Notes under the pieces: generated by a model | What the model saw: only the letters and a program-made list of their open reading frames with translations | Databases searched by the model: none | What the model was told of the DNA's origin: nothing | Translations under genes and position numbers: made by a program | Shown: positions 1-8,713 of the stretch, piece by piece | Layout of the letters: every line of letters starts with the position of its first letter | Position numbering within the stretch: position 1 is the first letter of the stretch | Origin: Sphingobium amiense | GTDB lineage: Bacteria; Pseudomonadota; Alphaproteobacteria; Sphingomonadales; Sphingomonadaceae | Length of the DNA stretch: 64,000 nucleotides | Direction of reading: 5' to 3' | Assembly: GCF_003967075.1 (NCBI RefSeq) | Contig: NZ_AP018664.1 | Location: 3,162,001 to 3,226,000, forward strand

Positions 1-1060
1 TCGCGTCCGGATTCCAGAGGCCGCTCTCGTTCAGCATGGTAGAAGCGGTTGCCCGCAGACCATGAGCGGTGACCTCGTCCTTTGTGAAGCCCATTCGGCG
101 AAAGGCGGCATTCAAGGTGTTCTCACTCATCGGGCGAACAGAAGCACGGGCGGAGGGGAACACATAGCCCTCGGTACCGACCATCTCGGCAAGTTCCTTG
201 AGATACCCGACCACCTGCGTGGACAACGGCACGGCATGAGGACGGCGCGCCTTCATCTTGCCCTCCGGGATGCGCCAGACGCCTTCTTCCAGGTCGATCT
301 CCTTCCAATCGGCATGCCGCAGCTCGCCAGGGCGTACAAAGACATGAGGTGCGATGAGCAGGGCATACCGGGTGATGAAGTTGCCAGTGTAGTCCTGGAT
401 CGCACGCAGCAGCCCGCCAAGGTCCTTCGGCTCAAGGATCGCGGCATAGTGCTTTGCCTTGGGCGTGATCAGCGCCCCGCGGAGCATGGTCGTAGGGTCG
501 CCTTTGCAGCGCGTCGTGGCAACCCCATAGCGAAATACACGGCTCGCAAAGGATCGGGTCTTCTTGGCGGTTTCGTGCTTGCCCTTCGCTTCGAGGCGCT
601 TGAGGGGAGCCAGCACCTCGAATGGCTCGATCTCGTCAATCGGACGACTGCCGATGGCATCTGTCAGCTGGTCGAGGAAGAAGTTCGCCTTGATGATCGT
701 CGCATCCGCCCGGCCGTTCTGCACCATCATCTCATCGATGTACTCGCGTGCCACCGCCTCGAATGTCTGGGCGGAAAGGAATTCCGAACGGATCTTCTGC
801 TTGCGCTTCTCCATCGCCGGGTCACCGCCCGACGCGACTTTGACGCGAGCCTCGTAGGCGGCTTGGCGCGCGTCCTTGAGATTGATTTCGGGATAGGAGC
901 CGATCGAGAGCTTCTTCTCCACGGTGCCGATTCGATAGCGAAATCGCCAGAGTCTGCCGCCCGATGGAGAGACCTCGATGTACAATCCGCGATCATCGGC
1001 GACCTTGTACGGTTTGTCCTTTGGCTTGAGCGCGCGAAGCCGAGTTTCGGTCAGAGGCAT
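1..1060 (-). CDS. P4-type tyrosine recombinase/integrase (partial, runs off left edge)
   Basis: This is a site-specific DNA recombinase of an integrative element, read on the minus strand from ATG at 1060 with no stop before the edge (353 codons visible; the family is usually about 400). The N-terminus (residues 1-70, MPLTETRLRALKP start, then a RLWRFRY segment and LSIGSYPEINLKDAR) matches the DUF4102/P4 integrase arm-binding domain. The core-binding region follows at about 95-180. The catalytic domain shows the first Arg at 243 in VRPGEL and an HGLR box at 333-336. The Tyr nucleophile would be just off the edge. Its position next to the tRNA-Leu 3' end supports the call. The family is certain; element type and att specificity are not visible. 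Confidence 0.93.
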   Translation of the reverse strand, partial: MPLTETRLRALKPKDKPYKVADDRGLYIEVSPSGGRLWRFRYRIGTVEKKLSIGSYPEINLKDARQAAYEARVKVASGGDPAMEKRKQKIRSEFLSAQTFEAVAREYIDEMMVQNGRADATIIKANFFLDQLTDAIGSRPIDEIEPFEVLAPLKRLEAKGKHETAKKTRSFASRVFRYGVATTRCKGDPTTMLRGALITPKAKHYAAILEPKDLGGLLRAIQDYTGNFITRYALLIAPHVFVRPGELRHADWKEIDLEEGVWRIPEGKMKARRPHAVPLSTQVVGYLKELAEMVGTEGYVFPSARASVRPMSENTLNAAFRRMGFTKDEVTAHGLRATASTMLNESGLWNPDA

Positions 1061-1062
1061 GT

Positions 1063-1115
1063 GCGGGCCTTTTCCCAATGTGGTTTTTGCAAAAGCCCGC
1101 AAAAGGCCCGCAAAA
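1063..1115. repeat. GCCCGCAAAA direct repeats plus an inverted copy upstream of integrase
   Basis: Two exact copies of GCCCGCAAAA lie at 1095-1104 and 1106-1115, 11 bp apart. An inverted relative (GCGGGCCTTTTCC) lies at about 1063-1075, against the integrase start codon. Repeats of this size beside an integrase gene are often arm-type integrase sites or integrase autoregulatory sites. That role is an inference from position only. Confidence 0.4.
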
Positions 1116-1156
1116 ATGTGCGGAACCCCCGAGAAAAGGCGGGACGATCCGGCACG

Positions 1157-1180
1157 ATCCAAGGGCCAATTCCCTTGGAT
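1157..1180. repeat. Perfect 9-bp inverted repeat between tRNA-Leu and integrase
   Basis: ATCCAAGGG (1157-1165), a 6-base spacer CCAATT and CCCTTGGAT (1172-1180) form a perfect inverted repeat. It lies 47 bases beyond the tRNA 3' end. There is no T-run after it in the tRNA direction, so a simple intrinsic terminator is not well supported. An operator or element-end structure is equally possible. Confidence 0.45.
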
Positions 1181-1226
1181 TTCTGCGGGTTTAATACACT
1201 TTTTGGGATGTTCCGAGAAGAACAAA

Positions 1227-1313
1227 TGGTGCCCAGAAGAGGACTCGAACCTCCACGACCTTGCGATCGCCAGCACCTGAAGCTGGTGCGTCTACCAATT
1301 CCGCCATCTGGGC
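1227..1313 (-). tRNA. tRNA-Leu (anticodon CAG)
   Basis: The gene is read on the minus strand from 1313. The acceptor stem GCCCAGA pairs with TCTGGGC, followed by discriminator A and an encoded CCA at 1229-1227. The anticodon arm has stem CCAGC/GCTGG and loop TTCAGGT, giving anticodon CAG. The T-arm carries GGTTCGAGTCC. The long variable arm and 87-nt length fit a leucine tRNA. Its 3' end is the likely integration target of the integrase gene just downstream. Confidence 0.95.
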
Positions 1314-1437
1314 ACGGGGTAGGAGCGCGCCTCTAACCGGTGGGGTAGGGGCTGTCAACGCGCGGGGCGGTTATTTTTTTGGGACGCGACCGGCGGGCAG
1401 GCTAAGGAGAAGCCGCTATTTTCATGAGAAGAGCCTG

Positions 1438-2193
1438 ATGCCGATGACCGACGCTTCGCCGCCTGCCCGTTTCGTTCGCCCCGACGGGCTGCGCCTCGCC
1501 TACCGGCATTCCGAAGGGCGCGGGCCGACGCTTGTTTTCCTGCCGGGATATATGTCCGACATGGAAGGCGGGAAGGCCGTGGCGCTGCATGACTGGGCGC
1601 AGCGGACCGGACGGGCGATGCTGCGGCTCGACTATGCGGGCAACGGGGCGAGCGAGGGATGCTTTGCGGACGGAACGCTGGAAAGCTGGCGCGACGATGC
1701 TCTCATGCTGATGGACGGGCTGACGCAGGGACCGGCGGTGCTGGCGGGATCGTCGATGGGCGGGTGGCTGGCGCTGCTCATGGCGCTCGCGCGGCCGGAG
1801 CGGGTGGCTGGCATCGTCGGCATCGCAGCGGCGCCGGATTTCACGCAATGGGGCTTTACCGATGCGGACAAGGCGCTGCTGGCGACCGAAGGGCGGATCG
1901 AGGAGCCGACGCCCTATGCCGACCGGCCCTATGTGACGACGCTCGCCTTCTGGCAGTCGGGGCAGGCCCACCTGCTGCTGGAGGACGAGATCGCCATCGA
2001 CTGCCCCGTGCGGCTGCTGCATGGTCAGGCCGATCCCGATGTGCCGTGGGAAACTGCGGTGCGCACGGCGGCGCGGCTGCGTTCATCGGATGTGCAGACG
2101 CTGCTGGTTAAGGACGGCGACCACCGCCTGTCGCGCGACACGGATATCGCGCTGCTGATCCGCACCGTCGATGCTCTGCTGGAAAGCCTGTGA
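1438..2193 (+). CDS. Alpha/beta hydrolase (ABHD10-like)
   Basis: This 251-aa cytoplasmic alpha/beta-hydrolase has no signal peptide. The nucleophile elbow is GSSMGG at 104-109 (Ser106). The acid is probably the Asp in the HGQADPDVPW segment, and the catalytic His is in DGDHRLS near the C-terminus. The order and spacing fit the ABHD10-like family, known for acyl-protein or acyl-glucuronide ester hydrolysis, but the substrate here is unknown. The start at 1438 was preferred because longer extensions would run through the tRNA gene; ATG at 1444 is also possible. The stop overlaps the start of the downstream TPR gene (TGATG), suggesting a two-gene operon. Confidence 0.85.
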   Translation: MPMTDASPPARFVRPDGLRLAYRHSEGRGPTLVFLPGYMSDMEGGKAVALHDWAQRTGRAMLRLDYAGNGASEGCFADGTLESWRDDALMLMDGLTQGPAVLAGSSMGGWLALLMALARPERVAGIVGIAAAPDFTQWGFTDADKALLATEGRIEEPTPYADRPYVTTLAFWQSGQAHLLLEDEIAIDCPVRLLHGQADPDVPWETAVRTAARLRSSDVQTLLVKDGDHRLSRDTDIALLIRTVDALLESL

Positions 2194-3083
2194 TGCCGTT
2201 CTTTCTCCCCCTGCTGCTTCAGGCCTATGATCCGGAGATCGAGGCGGTGATGAACCGCAGCCGCCAGCGCAAGCAGGAGGAGCGGGCCGCAGCGGCATCG
2301 GCTGCTTCGGCGGAGGCGGCGGCCAAGGCGTCGCCAGCCCCCGCACCGCGTGAGGATGGTAGGATTCCGGTGCCCGAAAAATTCGCCGTCCCGTTCCAGC
2401 AATGCCTCGACGCCGCGATCGAATCGTCGGATGCGGGCGTCGCCTTCGCCCAGAAATGGCGGATCGAGGGGGGGAGCTTCTATGCGCGTCATTGCATGGG
2501 CTTCGCCTATGCGCGGGCGGAGCGCTGGACGCCCGCCATCGTCGCGTTCGAGCAGGCGGCGGAAGAGGCCGAGCGCGGCGGCGAGGTTGCGCAGGGCGCG
2601 CGGCTCTGGGCGCAGGCGGGCAATGCCGCGCTGGCGAGCGGGGACGCGGCCAAAGCGCGCACGGATTTCGACGCAGCGCTGGCGCGCGGCCTGCCCGACG
2701 GGTTCGAGAAGGGCGAGGTGCATCTGGACCGCGCGCGGGCGCTGGTGGCGCTGGGCGATGCGGCGGGCGCGCGGGACTCGCTCGATGCGGCGCTGACCCA
2801 TGCGCCCAAAGACCCGCTCGCCTGGCTGCTGTCAGCGACGCTCGCGCGGCGATCGGGCGAGATGAGTCTGGCGCAGGCGCATATCGCGCGCGCCGTGCAA
2901 CTGTCGCCGGACGATGCCAGCGTGGCGCTGGAGGAAGGCAATATCGCGGTGCTGACGAGCCATGAGGATGTCGCCCGCTCCGCCTGGCAGCGCGCGGTCA
3001 GGCTTGCGCCCGACAGCCCTGCGGGCAGGTCGGCGGCAGACAATCTGTCCCGGCTTGCGGCCCCCGCTCCTGCCGGAAAATAG
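2193..3083 (+). CDS. TPR-repeat protein, probably exported or membrane-anchored
   Basis: This is an about 296-aa, alanine-rich protein of unknown specific function. A short hydrophobic N-terminus (MPFFLPLLLQAYDPEIEAV) is followed by a charged Ala/Glu-rich linker. Several degenerate 34-residue tetratricopeptide units then run from about 85 to 285 (for example ARAERWTPAIVAFEQA and DAAGARDSLDAALTHAPKD), a scaffold fold for protein-protein contacts. The ATG at 2193 overlaps the hydrolase stop; a GTG at 2190 is in frame. Translational coupling suggests co-expression with the hydrolase. Confidence 0.8.
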   Translation: MPFFLPLLLQAYDPEIEAVMNRSRQRKQEERAAAASAASAEAAAKASPAPAPREDGRIPVPEKFAVPFQQCLDAAIESSDAGVAFAQKWRIEGGSFYARHCMGFAYARAERWTPAIVAFEQAAEEAERGGEVAQGARLWAQAGNAALASGDAAKARTDFDAALARGLPDGFEKGEVHLDRARALVALGDAAGARDSLDAALTHAPKDPLAWLLSATLARRSGEMSLAQAHIARAVQLSPDDASVALEEGNIAVLTSHEDVARSAWQRAVRLAPDSPAGRSAADNLSRLAAPAPAGK

Positions 3084-3173
3084 AGCCGCTGGCTTTCAGC
3101 AAGACTTTGTCACGGAACATCGGCCTGCGTCCGCCGGTTCGCCCCGCAGCGGGATGACAGAGGAGACAGCGAA

Positions 3174-3419
3174 ATGGACAGCCGATTGAAACATGCGCTC
3201 GCCATCGGATTATTGGTCGCTGGCGCTGCGGCGACGAGCGCCTGCTCGCGCGGAGCGACGCGCGGCGGCCTGATCGGCGGCGCGGGCGGCGCGATCGTGG
3301 GCAGCGCAACGGGCCTCGGCACGGCGGAGGGCGCTGTAATCGGCGGCGCGGCGGGCGCGATCATCGGCGACAATAGCGACCGCTGCACCCGCCGTGAACG
3401 CCGCCGGGGCCGCTGCTGA
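3174..3419 (+). CDS. Small glycine-zipper lipoprotein
   Basis: An 81-aa protein with a signal peptide ending in a lipobox-like TSAC (Cys24). A glycine-zipper segment follows (GGLIGGAGGAIVGSATG, then GAVIGGAAGAIIGD), and the tail is Arg/Cys-rich. The pattern matches the YMGG-like/17-kDa-antigen class of envelope proteins that insert into or span membranes; precise function is unknown. A GAGGAGA ribosome-binding site precedes the ATG. It lies alone between the TPR gene and a convergent SIMPL-domain gene that ends 3 bases after its stop. Confidence 0.78.
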   Translation: MDSRLKHALAIGLLVAGAAATSACSRGATRGGLIGGAGGAIVGSATGLGTAEGAVIGGAAGAIIGDNSDRCTRRERRRGRC

Positions 3420-3422
3420 CTT

Positions 3423-4130
3423 CTAGCGCAGGTAAAAGTCGACGGTGGTGACGACGCGCACCTTCTTGAAGGGCGTGTCGCTGCCGCCCTCGCCACCCTC
3501 CCCGTCGCGGGGTTCGATCGAGAAATAGCCCTGCGTCGCGCTCTTGATGCCGCTGACGCCCGCGCCTGAATCCTTGGCGAACTGCTCGGCGGCTGCGCGC
3601 GCGTCGCGGGTGGCGGCGGCGACCATCTGCGGCTTGATGTTGTTGAGCTTCGTGAAGCTGTAGCGCATTCCCGACCCCTCCTGAAGCGTGACGCCCCGGC
3701 GGACGAGGTCGAACTGCTGCGCGACGGCGCGCTGGGCGCGGGCGATGTCGTTCGTGCGCAGCAGCATGCGCTGGGTGATGGTGATGGTATTGACGCCGTT
3801 ATTGAGCCACTGGTTGACGCCCGCGCCCACGGGCGTGAGCGCTTCGGGCCGGAACCCCAGCCCTTCGAAATAGGCGCGCAGTTCCCGCGTATTGGCGTCA
3901 ATCTGACCGCGCACGGTGGGGAGGTCGAAGCCGGTCGCGGAATAGCTGATCGACCAGGTCGCAAGGTCCGCCGTCACATCCTTTTCGGCGAGGCCGCGCA
4001 CGGTCACGGACCGATCCGCCGCCTTGGCGCGGGTGAGGCCATCGCCCAGCAGATAGCCGCCCGCCACCATGCCGAACGCCAGCACCGCCGCGCCGCCCAA
4101 TATGATCCTGTCGCGCGTTTCCCATCCCAT
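3423..4130 (-). CDS. SIMPL domain (DUF541) periplasmic protein
   Basis: This 235-aa protein has an N-terminal membrane anchor (about residues 9-30, IILGGAAVLAFGMVAGGYLLG). A SIMPL/DUF541 domain follows, recognisable from VTVRGLAEKDVTADLATWSISY and the C-terminal VRVVTTVDFYLR strand. SIMPL proteins are periplasmic or membrane-associated and have been linked to oxidative-stress tolerance; no enzymatic activity is established. The ATG at 4130 was chosen because it gives MGWETRD followed by the anchor and has AGAGGAG about 6 bases upstream. Longer in-frame starts exist but only add a basic tail. Confidence 0.85.
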   Translation of the reverse strand: MGWETRDRIILGGAAVLAFGMVAGGYLLGDGLTRAKAADRSVTVRGLAEKDVTADLATWSISYSATGFDLPTVRGQIDANTRELRAYFEGLGFRPEALTPVGAGVNQWLNNGVNTITITQRMLLRTNDIARAQRAVAQQFDLVRRGVTLQEGSGMRYSFTKLNNIKPQMVAAATRDARAAAEQFAKDSGAGVSGIKSATQGYFSIEPRDGEGGEGGSDTPFKKVRVVTTVDFYLR

Positions 4131-4234
4131 GTTACGGCTCCTCTTCCGCGCGGGGCTGCGCCGCACTATCTTGGCGGATAGCTACCACCGCATGGATGAA
4201 CCGCCGCTTGATGGCGGCGAACGGAGCTTGAGCC

Positions 4235-4669
4235 TTGCCCAAATATCTGCACACCATGATCCGCGTTACCGATATCGACGCGACGGTCCATTTCTTCGAA
4301 CTGCTGGGTCTTGGGGAAGTGAAGCGCTTCGACAGCGAGCAGGGACGTTTCACGCTGGTCTTTCTCGCTGCGCCGGGGGATGAGGACGCGCAGGTGGAGC
4401 TAACCTATAACTGGCCAGCGGCGGATGGCAGCACGGCAGAAGTCTATGGCGGCGGGCGCAATTTCGGCCATCTCGCCTACCGGGTCGAGAATATCTACGA
4501 GACATGCCAGCGGCTGATGGACGCGGGCGTCACGATCAACCGCCCGCCGCGCGACGGGCACATGGCATTCGTGCGGACGCCCGACAATATCTCGATCGAA
4601 CTGTTGCAGGACGGACGGCTGGAACCGGCGGAACCCTGGGCGTCGATGCCCAATGTCGGGGAATGGTAA
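4235..4669 (+). CDS. gloA: Lactoylglutathione lyase (glyoxalase I)
   Basis: The enzyme isomerises the methylglyoxal-glutathione hemithioacetal to S-lactoylglutathione in the cytosol. The 144-aa protein has the two-module VOC fold, with all four metal ligands in the expected places: His6 (LHTMIRV), Glu55 (QVELTYNW), His79 (FGHLAY) and Glu122 (SIELLQ). The short length and the compact loop match the Ni/Co-dependent bacterial type. The start is a TTG at 4235, fixed by the need to keep His6. The hydroxyacylglutathione hydrolase gene begins 4 bases after the stop, so the pair forms a complete detoxification operon. Confidence 0.95.
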   Translation: MPKYLHTMIRVTDIDATVHFFELLGLGEVKRFDSEQGRFTLVFLAAPGDEDAQVELTYNWPAADGSTAEVYGGGRNFGHLAYRVENIYETCQRLMDAGVTINRPPRDGHMAFVRTPDNISIELLQDGRLEPAEPWASMPNVGEW

Positions 4670-4673
4670 GCCG

Positions 4674-5396
4674 ATGATCGAAGTCGTCCGCATCCCGGTC
4701 CTTTCCGACAATTATGTCTGGCTGCTGCATGATGGGGAGAGCGGCGATACGGTCGTCGTCGATCCCGCTGTGGCGGAACCGGTGCTGGCGCAGGCGCAGG
4801 CGCGGGGGTGGAAGATCGGACAGATCTGGAACACGCACTGGCATCCCGATCATGTCGGCGGCAACGCGGCGATCAGGGCGGCGACCGGATGCACCATCAC
4901 CGGCCCGGCAGCGGAAGCCGAGAAGATCGGCACGCTGGACGTCGAAGTGGCCGAAGGCGACCGGGTGCGGATCGGCCGGCACGAAGCCGCCGTCATGGAG
5001 GTGCCCGCGCATACCGCAGGACATATCGCCTATCATCTGGCGGACGAAACCATGATCTTTGTCGGGGACACGCTGTTCGCGATGGGGTGCGGACGGCTGT
5101 TCGAGGGGACGGCGGCGCAGATGTTCGCCAACATGCAGCGTTTCGCGCGCCTGCCCGACGAAACGGCGGTCTATTGCGCACACGAATATACGCTCTCGAA
5201 CGGGCGCTTTGCCCTCAGCGTCGATCCGGACAATGCGGACCTCGCCCGGCGCGTGACGCAGGTGGAGGCTCTGCGCGCCGTCGGCGAGGCGACGGTGCCG
5301 ACCACCATCGGCGCGGAGCGCGCGACCAACATCTTCCTGCGTGCCGCGAGCGTCGATGAACTGGCGGCGCGGCGGGCGGCGAAGGACGCGGCCTGA
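4674..5396 (+). CDS. gloB: Hydroxyacylglutathione hydrolase (glyoxalase II)
   Basis: The enzyme hydrolyses S-lactoylglutathione to D-lactate and glutathione, the second step after GloA. The 240-aa metallo-beta-lactamase fold protein has the binuclear metal motif THWHPDH (54-60), a further His at 113 (PAHTAGH), the bridging Asp132 (GDTLF) and a C-terminal AHEYT histidine. The FAMGCGRLFEG segment and the C-terminal ERATNIFLR helix are typical of GloB rather than other MBL hydrolases. The ATG at 4674 follows the gloA stop almost directly. Family length is about 250 aa, so it is complete. Confidence 0.95.
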   Translation: MIEVVRIPVLSDNYVWLLHDGESGDTVVVDPAVAEPVLAQAQARGWKIGQIWNTHWHPDHVGGNAAIRAATGCTITGPAAEAEKIGTLDVEVAEGDRVRIGRHEAAVMEVPAHTAGHIAYHLADETMIFVGDTLFAMGCGRLFEGTAAQMFANMQRFARLPDETAVYCAHEYTLSNGRFALSVDPDNADLARRVTQVEALRAVGEATVPTTIGAERATNIFLRAASVDELAARRAAKDAA

Positions 5397-5457
5397 CGGT
5401 TTCGGGCCGACAGCAGCGTCCTTGTTTCATAAGGGCGCACAGAGACGGAGAGAGCAG

Positions 5458-5862
5458 ATGCGCGCATGGACGATGCTGGCGGCCCCGATGATCCTCGCGG
5501 CCTGTACCGGAAGCTATGAACCACGGCCGCTGACTGACAAACAGGCGTCCGAACTCGACAAGGCGCTGGCGGGCAAGGTTCCCGGCGAGAAGATGAGCTG
5601 CATCAACCGGGAGCCGTCGACCAACCTTCAGGTCATCAGCAACAATGTGGTGCTGTATCGGGTGAGCCGGAAGCTGGTTTACAAGAATGAGCTGATCGGC
5701 AGTTGCAGCGGGCTGGCGTCGGGCGATACGCTGATCCTGCGCAGCTATACGTCGCAGATGTGCCGGGGCGATTTCGCGACCACGGCGAACCTGATGACGG
5801 GCATGCAGACGGGCGCGTGCGCGCTGGGCGACTTCATCCCCTATCGCGCCCCCGCCAAATAG
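5458..5862 (+). CDS. Small lipoprotein of unknown function
   Basis: A 134-aa protein with a lipoprotein signal peptide (MILAAC, Cys at about 16) and a mature domain containing four further cysteines (SCINRE, GSCSG, MCRGDF, GACALGDF), possibly forming two disulfides. No family was recognised beyond a general resemblance to uncharacterised sphingomonad lipoproteins. The ATG at 5458 follows GGAGAG; longer in-frame starts would overlap gloB and lose the signal peptide. It is convergent with the merR-like gene, 7 bases away. Confidence 0.75.
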   Translation: MRAWTMLAAPMILAACTGSYEPRPLTDKQASELDKALAGKVPGEKMSCINREPSTNLQVISNNVVLYRVSRKLVYKNELIGSCSGLASGDTLILRSYTSQMCRGDFATTANLMTGMQTGACALGDFIPYRAPAK

Positions 5863-5869
5863 CCCCCGC

Positions 5870-6202
5870 CTAGTCGCCGATGGCGCGGGCGAACTGGTCG
5901 CGAATGGCCTGAAGCCGGGAGAGGAGCGAGGCGCCCTCCTCCGGCGGTGCCGCAGGCGGCGGGCCGTCGCTGTCTTCCAGCGCCTTTTGCGCGCCCTTTA
6001 CGGTGAAGCCCTCCACCGAGAGCAGGCGGTGGATGCGCCGTGCCAGATCGACATCGGCCGGGCGGTAATAGCGCCGGTTGCCCGACCGTTGCAGCGGGCG
6101 GAGCGTGGGAAAGCGCGTTTCCCAATAGCGCAGGATATGCGGAGCCACGCCAAGCTCGCCGGCCAGTTCGGTGATGGTCAGGAAAGCACCCTCTTCCTTC
6201 AT
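5870..6202 (-). CDS. MerR-family transcriptional regulator
   Basis: A 110-aa DNA-binding protein. The N-terminal winged helix-turn-helix (about 8-75: LTITELAGELGVAPHILRYW, then GNRRYYRPADVDL) is of MerR type. The C-terminus is short and lacks a metal-binding Cys cluster, so this is not a classical metal sensor. It is the last gene of the rpmF-plsX-fabH-ihfA cluster, and this gene order with a small MerR protein after ihfA recurs in alphaproteobacteria. Targets are unknown. Confidence 0.9.
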   Translation of the reverse strand: MKEEGAFLTITELAGELGVAPHILRYWETRFPTLRPLQRSGNRRYYRPADVDLARRIHRLLSVEGFTVKGAQKALEDSDGPPPAAPPEEGASLLSRLQAIRDQFARAIGD

Positions 6203-6269
6203 GGGCGCAATGGTGCACCCATGAAGCCGGGGCCGTCAACCGATTGTCATAAAACGCCTTGAACAGGCG

Positions 6270-6566
6270 TCAGGCGGACGCGACCTTGTCGCGCATCGTC
6301 TGGCTGGCGCGGAAGGTCAGCACGCGGCGCGGCTCGATCGGCACTTCGATCCCGGTCTTGGGATTGCGGCCCATGCGCTGCGTCTTGTCGCGCAGGACGA
6401 ATGTGCCGAAGCTGGAAATCTTGACGTTTTCTCCGCGTTCCAGCGCGCTCGACATATGTTCGAGAATGGATTCGACCAAGGCCGCAGCCTCCGCCCGCGA
6501 AAGTCCGACATGACGGTTGACGCTGTCTGCCAGATCCGCCCGTGTCAAAGTGCCGTTACCGCTCAT
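6270..6566 (-). CDS. ihfA: Integration host factor subunit alpha
   Basis: This nucleoid protein bends DNA as a heterodimer with IhfB. The 98-aa protein has the HU/IHF fold: [21 protein letters not shown] at the N-terminus, the core [14 protein letters not shown], and the beta-ribbon arm [20 protein letters not shown] that inserts into the minor groove. The start at 6566 gives the normal length; the longer frame runs back into fabH. Its place after fabH in the plsX-fabH cluster is conserved in related bacteria. Confidence 0.95.
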   Translation of the reverse strand: MSGNGTLTRADLADSVNRHVGLSRAEAAALVESILEHMSSALERGENVKISSFGTFVLRDKTQRMGRNPKTGIEVPIEPRRVLTFRASQTMRDKVASA

Positions 6567-6655
6567 TCCGACCCCCAAAAACCGATTCTCTCGTCGCCCC
6601 CGCGACAGAGGAATATTGCGGGATTTCGTGGGATTTGGCAAGTATTTGCTTGCGC

Positions 6656-7624
6656 TTACACGCGCAGGACGCACGCCCCCCAGGTGAAGCCGCCACCCAT
6701 CGCCTCTAGCACGACAATATCGCCGTTCCTGATCCGCCCGTCACGCATGGCGAGGTCGAGGGCGAGCGGCACCGAAGCGGCGGAGGTGTTGGCGTGCCGG
6801 TCCACCGTCACGACCACGCGTTCGGGGGAAAGTTTCAGCTTGCGGGCGGTGGCATCGAGGATGCGGGCATTGGCCTGATGCGGCACCAGCCAGTCGATGT
6901 CCGCGACCTCAAGGCCCGCGAGCGCCAGCACTTCGCCCAGCACGGAAGCCAGATTGACGACGGCGTGGCGGAACACTTCCTGCCCCCGCATCCGCAGCTT
7001 GCCGACCGTCTGCGTGGTGGAAGGCCCGCCGTCGACATAGAGAAGCTGGTTGTGGCGGCCATCGGCATGGAGCTTGGCGGCGAGGATGCCGCGCGCGCCG
7101 TCCGCGCTCTCTTCCGCGCCCAGCACCACCGCGCCTGCGCCGTCGCCGAAGAGGACGCAGGTCGCGCGATCTTCCCAGTCGAGGATACGGCTGAAGGTTT
7201 CAGACCCGATCACCAGCGCACGGTTGGCGGCGCCCGACCGGATCATGCTGTCGGCGACGGTGACGGCATAGAGGAAGCCCGAACAGACCGCCGCCACATC
7301 GAAGGCGACGCAATCGTCGATGCCCAGCATCGCCTGCACCTTCGTCGCGGCGGCGGGGAAGGTCTGGTCCGGCGTCGCGGTGGCGAGGATGATGAGGTCG
7401 ATGTCCTGCGCGGCAAGACCCGCGGCTTCCAGCGCCCGGCGCGCGGCGTCGGCGGCCAGCGTCGCGGTCGTTTCCCCGTCGCCTGCGATATGGCGGTTGC
7501 GGATGCCGGTGCGCTCGACGATCCATTCGTCGCTCGTGTCCACGGTCTGCGCCAGTTCGGCATTGCTGACGCTGCGCGCGGGGAGGGCCGACCCCGTGCC
7601 CAGCAGGAGAGAGCGGCGGATCAC
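6656..7624 (-). CDS. fabH: Beta-ketoacyl-ACP synthase III
   Basis: FabH condenses acetyl-CoA with malonyl-ACP to start fatty-acid synthesis. The 322-aa thiolase-fold enzyme carries the full catalytic triad: Cys114 (AVCSGF), His249 (VPHQAN) and Asn279 (RHANTSAAS). The GGGFTWGA glycine-rich C-terminus is also typical. The ATG at 7624 overlaps the plsX stop as ATGA, indicating translational coupling with the preceding phospholipid-synthesis gene. Confidence 0.97.
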   Translation of the reverse strand: MIRRSLLLGTGSALPARSVSNAELAQTVDTSDEWIVERTGIRNRHIAGDGETTATLAADAARRALEAAGLAAQDIDLIILATATPDQTFPAAATKVQAMLGIDDCVAFDVAAVCSGFLYAVTVADSMIRSGAANRALVIGSETFSRILDWEDRATCVLFGDGAGAVVLGAEESADGARGILAAKLHADGRHNQLLYVDGGPSTTQTVGKLRMRGQEVFRHAVVNLASVLGEVLALAGLEVADIDWLVPHQANARILDATARKLKLSPERVVVTVDRHANTSAASVPLALDLAMRDGRIRNGDIVVLEAMGGGFTWGACVLRV

Positions 7625-8679
7625 TTGGCGGGCTGCTCCAGTCTGGACGCGGCGGCCGAAAGCGACTGGATGTCGGCGATGTCGGCGGCGATGCGGCGGG
7701 TGATGTCTTCTTCCAGCAGGCGGGCGGCGACATGGACGGCGTTCGCCACGCCCTTTTCATCGGCGCTGCCATGGCTCTTCACGACGACGCCGTTCAGACC
7801 GAGGAAGACCGCGCCATTATGATTGTTGGGATCGAGATGATGTTTGAGCAGGTGCATCGCGGGCTTCGAGATGAGGAAACCGATCTTCGAGCGCAGCGAG
7901 CTGGTGAACGCCTTGCGCAGCACATCGGTGACGAAGCGGGCGGTGCCCTCCGCCGTCTTGAGCGCGACATTGCCCGAAAAACCGTCGCACACGATCACAT
8001 CGGTATCGCCCTTGCCGATCTTGTCGCCTTCGGTGAAGCCGTCGAAGCGCAGCGAGAGATTGTCGGCGGCGCGCAGCACGGCGGCGGCGTCGCGGATCTC
8101 GTCGGTGCCCTTGAGTTCCTCCGTCCCGATGTTGAGCAAGCGGACGCGCGGGCGATCGAGGTCCAGGGCGATGCGGGCATAGGCCGCGCCCATCACCGCG
8201 AACTGGACGAGGTTGCGGGCGTCGCATTCGGTGTTCGCGCCCAGATCCAGCATGATGACGTCATTGTCGCCCAGCGTCGGCAGCATCGCCGCGAGCGCGG
8301 GCCGGTCGACGCCCTTCATGGTGCGCAGCGCCAGCTTCGCCATCGCCATCAACGCGCCGGTATTGCCCGCCGATACGGCAGCGCCCGCCTCGCCCGCCTT
8401 CACGGCGGCGATGGCCATGCTCATGGAGCTGGACTTCTTGCGGATGGCGACGCTGGGCTTGTCCGAACCGTCGACGACCGTGTCGGCATGGACCACGTCC
8501 GACGCCGCGCGCAGATTGGGGTGGTTGTCCAGAGCCGCCTTGATCTGCGCCTCGTCGCCGAACAGGGTGAACCGCAGGCCGTCGTGGCGGCGGCGGGCCA
8601 GCGCGGCCCCCGCCATCATCACACGCACACCTTCGTCCCCGCCCATCGCGTCTATGGCGATTCGCGGCTGGCTGGACAC
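7621..8679 (-). CDS. plsX: Phosphate acyltransferase PlsX
   Basis: PlsX makes acyl-phosphate from acyl-ACP, the donor for PlsY in glycerolipid synthesis. It is a peripheral membrane enzyme. The 352-aa protein begins with the family hallmark [12 protein letters not shown] and contains [10 protein letters not shown] and [12 protein letters not shown]. Its C-terminus reads [16 protein letters not shown]. Length is normal. The gene lies between rpmF and fabH and ends in a 4-base ATGA overlap with fabH. Confidence 0.97.
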   Translation of the reverse strand: MSSQPRIAIDAMGGDEGVRVMMAGAALARRRHDGLRFTLFGDEAQIKAALDNHPNLRAASDVVHADTVVDGSDKPSVAIRKKSSSMSMAIAAVKAGEAGAAVSAGNTGALMAMAKLALRTMKGVDRPALAAMLPTLGDNDVIMLDLGANTECDARNLVQFAVMGAAYARIALDLDRPRVRLLNIGTEELKGTDEIRDAAAVLRAADNLSLRFDGFTEGDKIGKGDTDVIVCDGFSGNVALKTAEGTARFVTDVLRKAFTSSLRSKIGFLISKPAMHLLKHHLDPNNHNGAVFLGLNGVVVKSHGSADEKGVANAVHVAARLLEEDITRRIAADIADIQSLSAAASRLEQPAK

Positions 8680-8713
8680 TTTATGTCACCCCTTTGCGGA
8701 GTAGAGGAGAGAC

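Larger units (their letters stand above)
1..1245. mobile_element. Right-hand end of an integrative element inserted at tRNA-Leu(CAG)
   Basis: A tyrosine integrase gene open at the left edge lies directly downstream of the 3' end of a tRNA-Leu and runs away from it on the same strand. This is the classic arrangement of a genomic island integrated at a tRNA 3' end. The attachment core should lie within the tRNA 3' portion (roughly 1227-1245), which the element restores on insertion. The other end and the cargo are outside the window, so the element's identity cannot be judged. Confidence 0.6.

Noticed and set aside
62..1336. Long plus-strand open frame over the left edge
   Set aside because: It is antisense to the integrase, whose minus-strand translation has clear recombinase motifs; the frame also runs through the tRNA gene.
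1261..1437. Upstream extension of the alpha/beta hydrolase frame
   Set aside because: It would read through the tRNA-Leu gene; the hydrolase fold starts after 1438.
3134..3160. EcfG promoter upstream of the glycine-zipper lipoprotein
   Set aside because: GGAAC is followed by GTT only after 18 bases and without CGTT, outside the accepted spacing.
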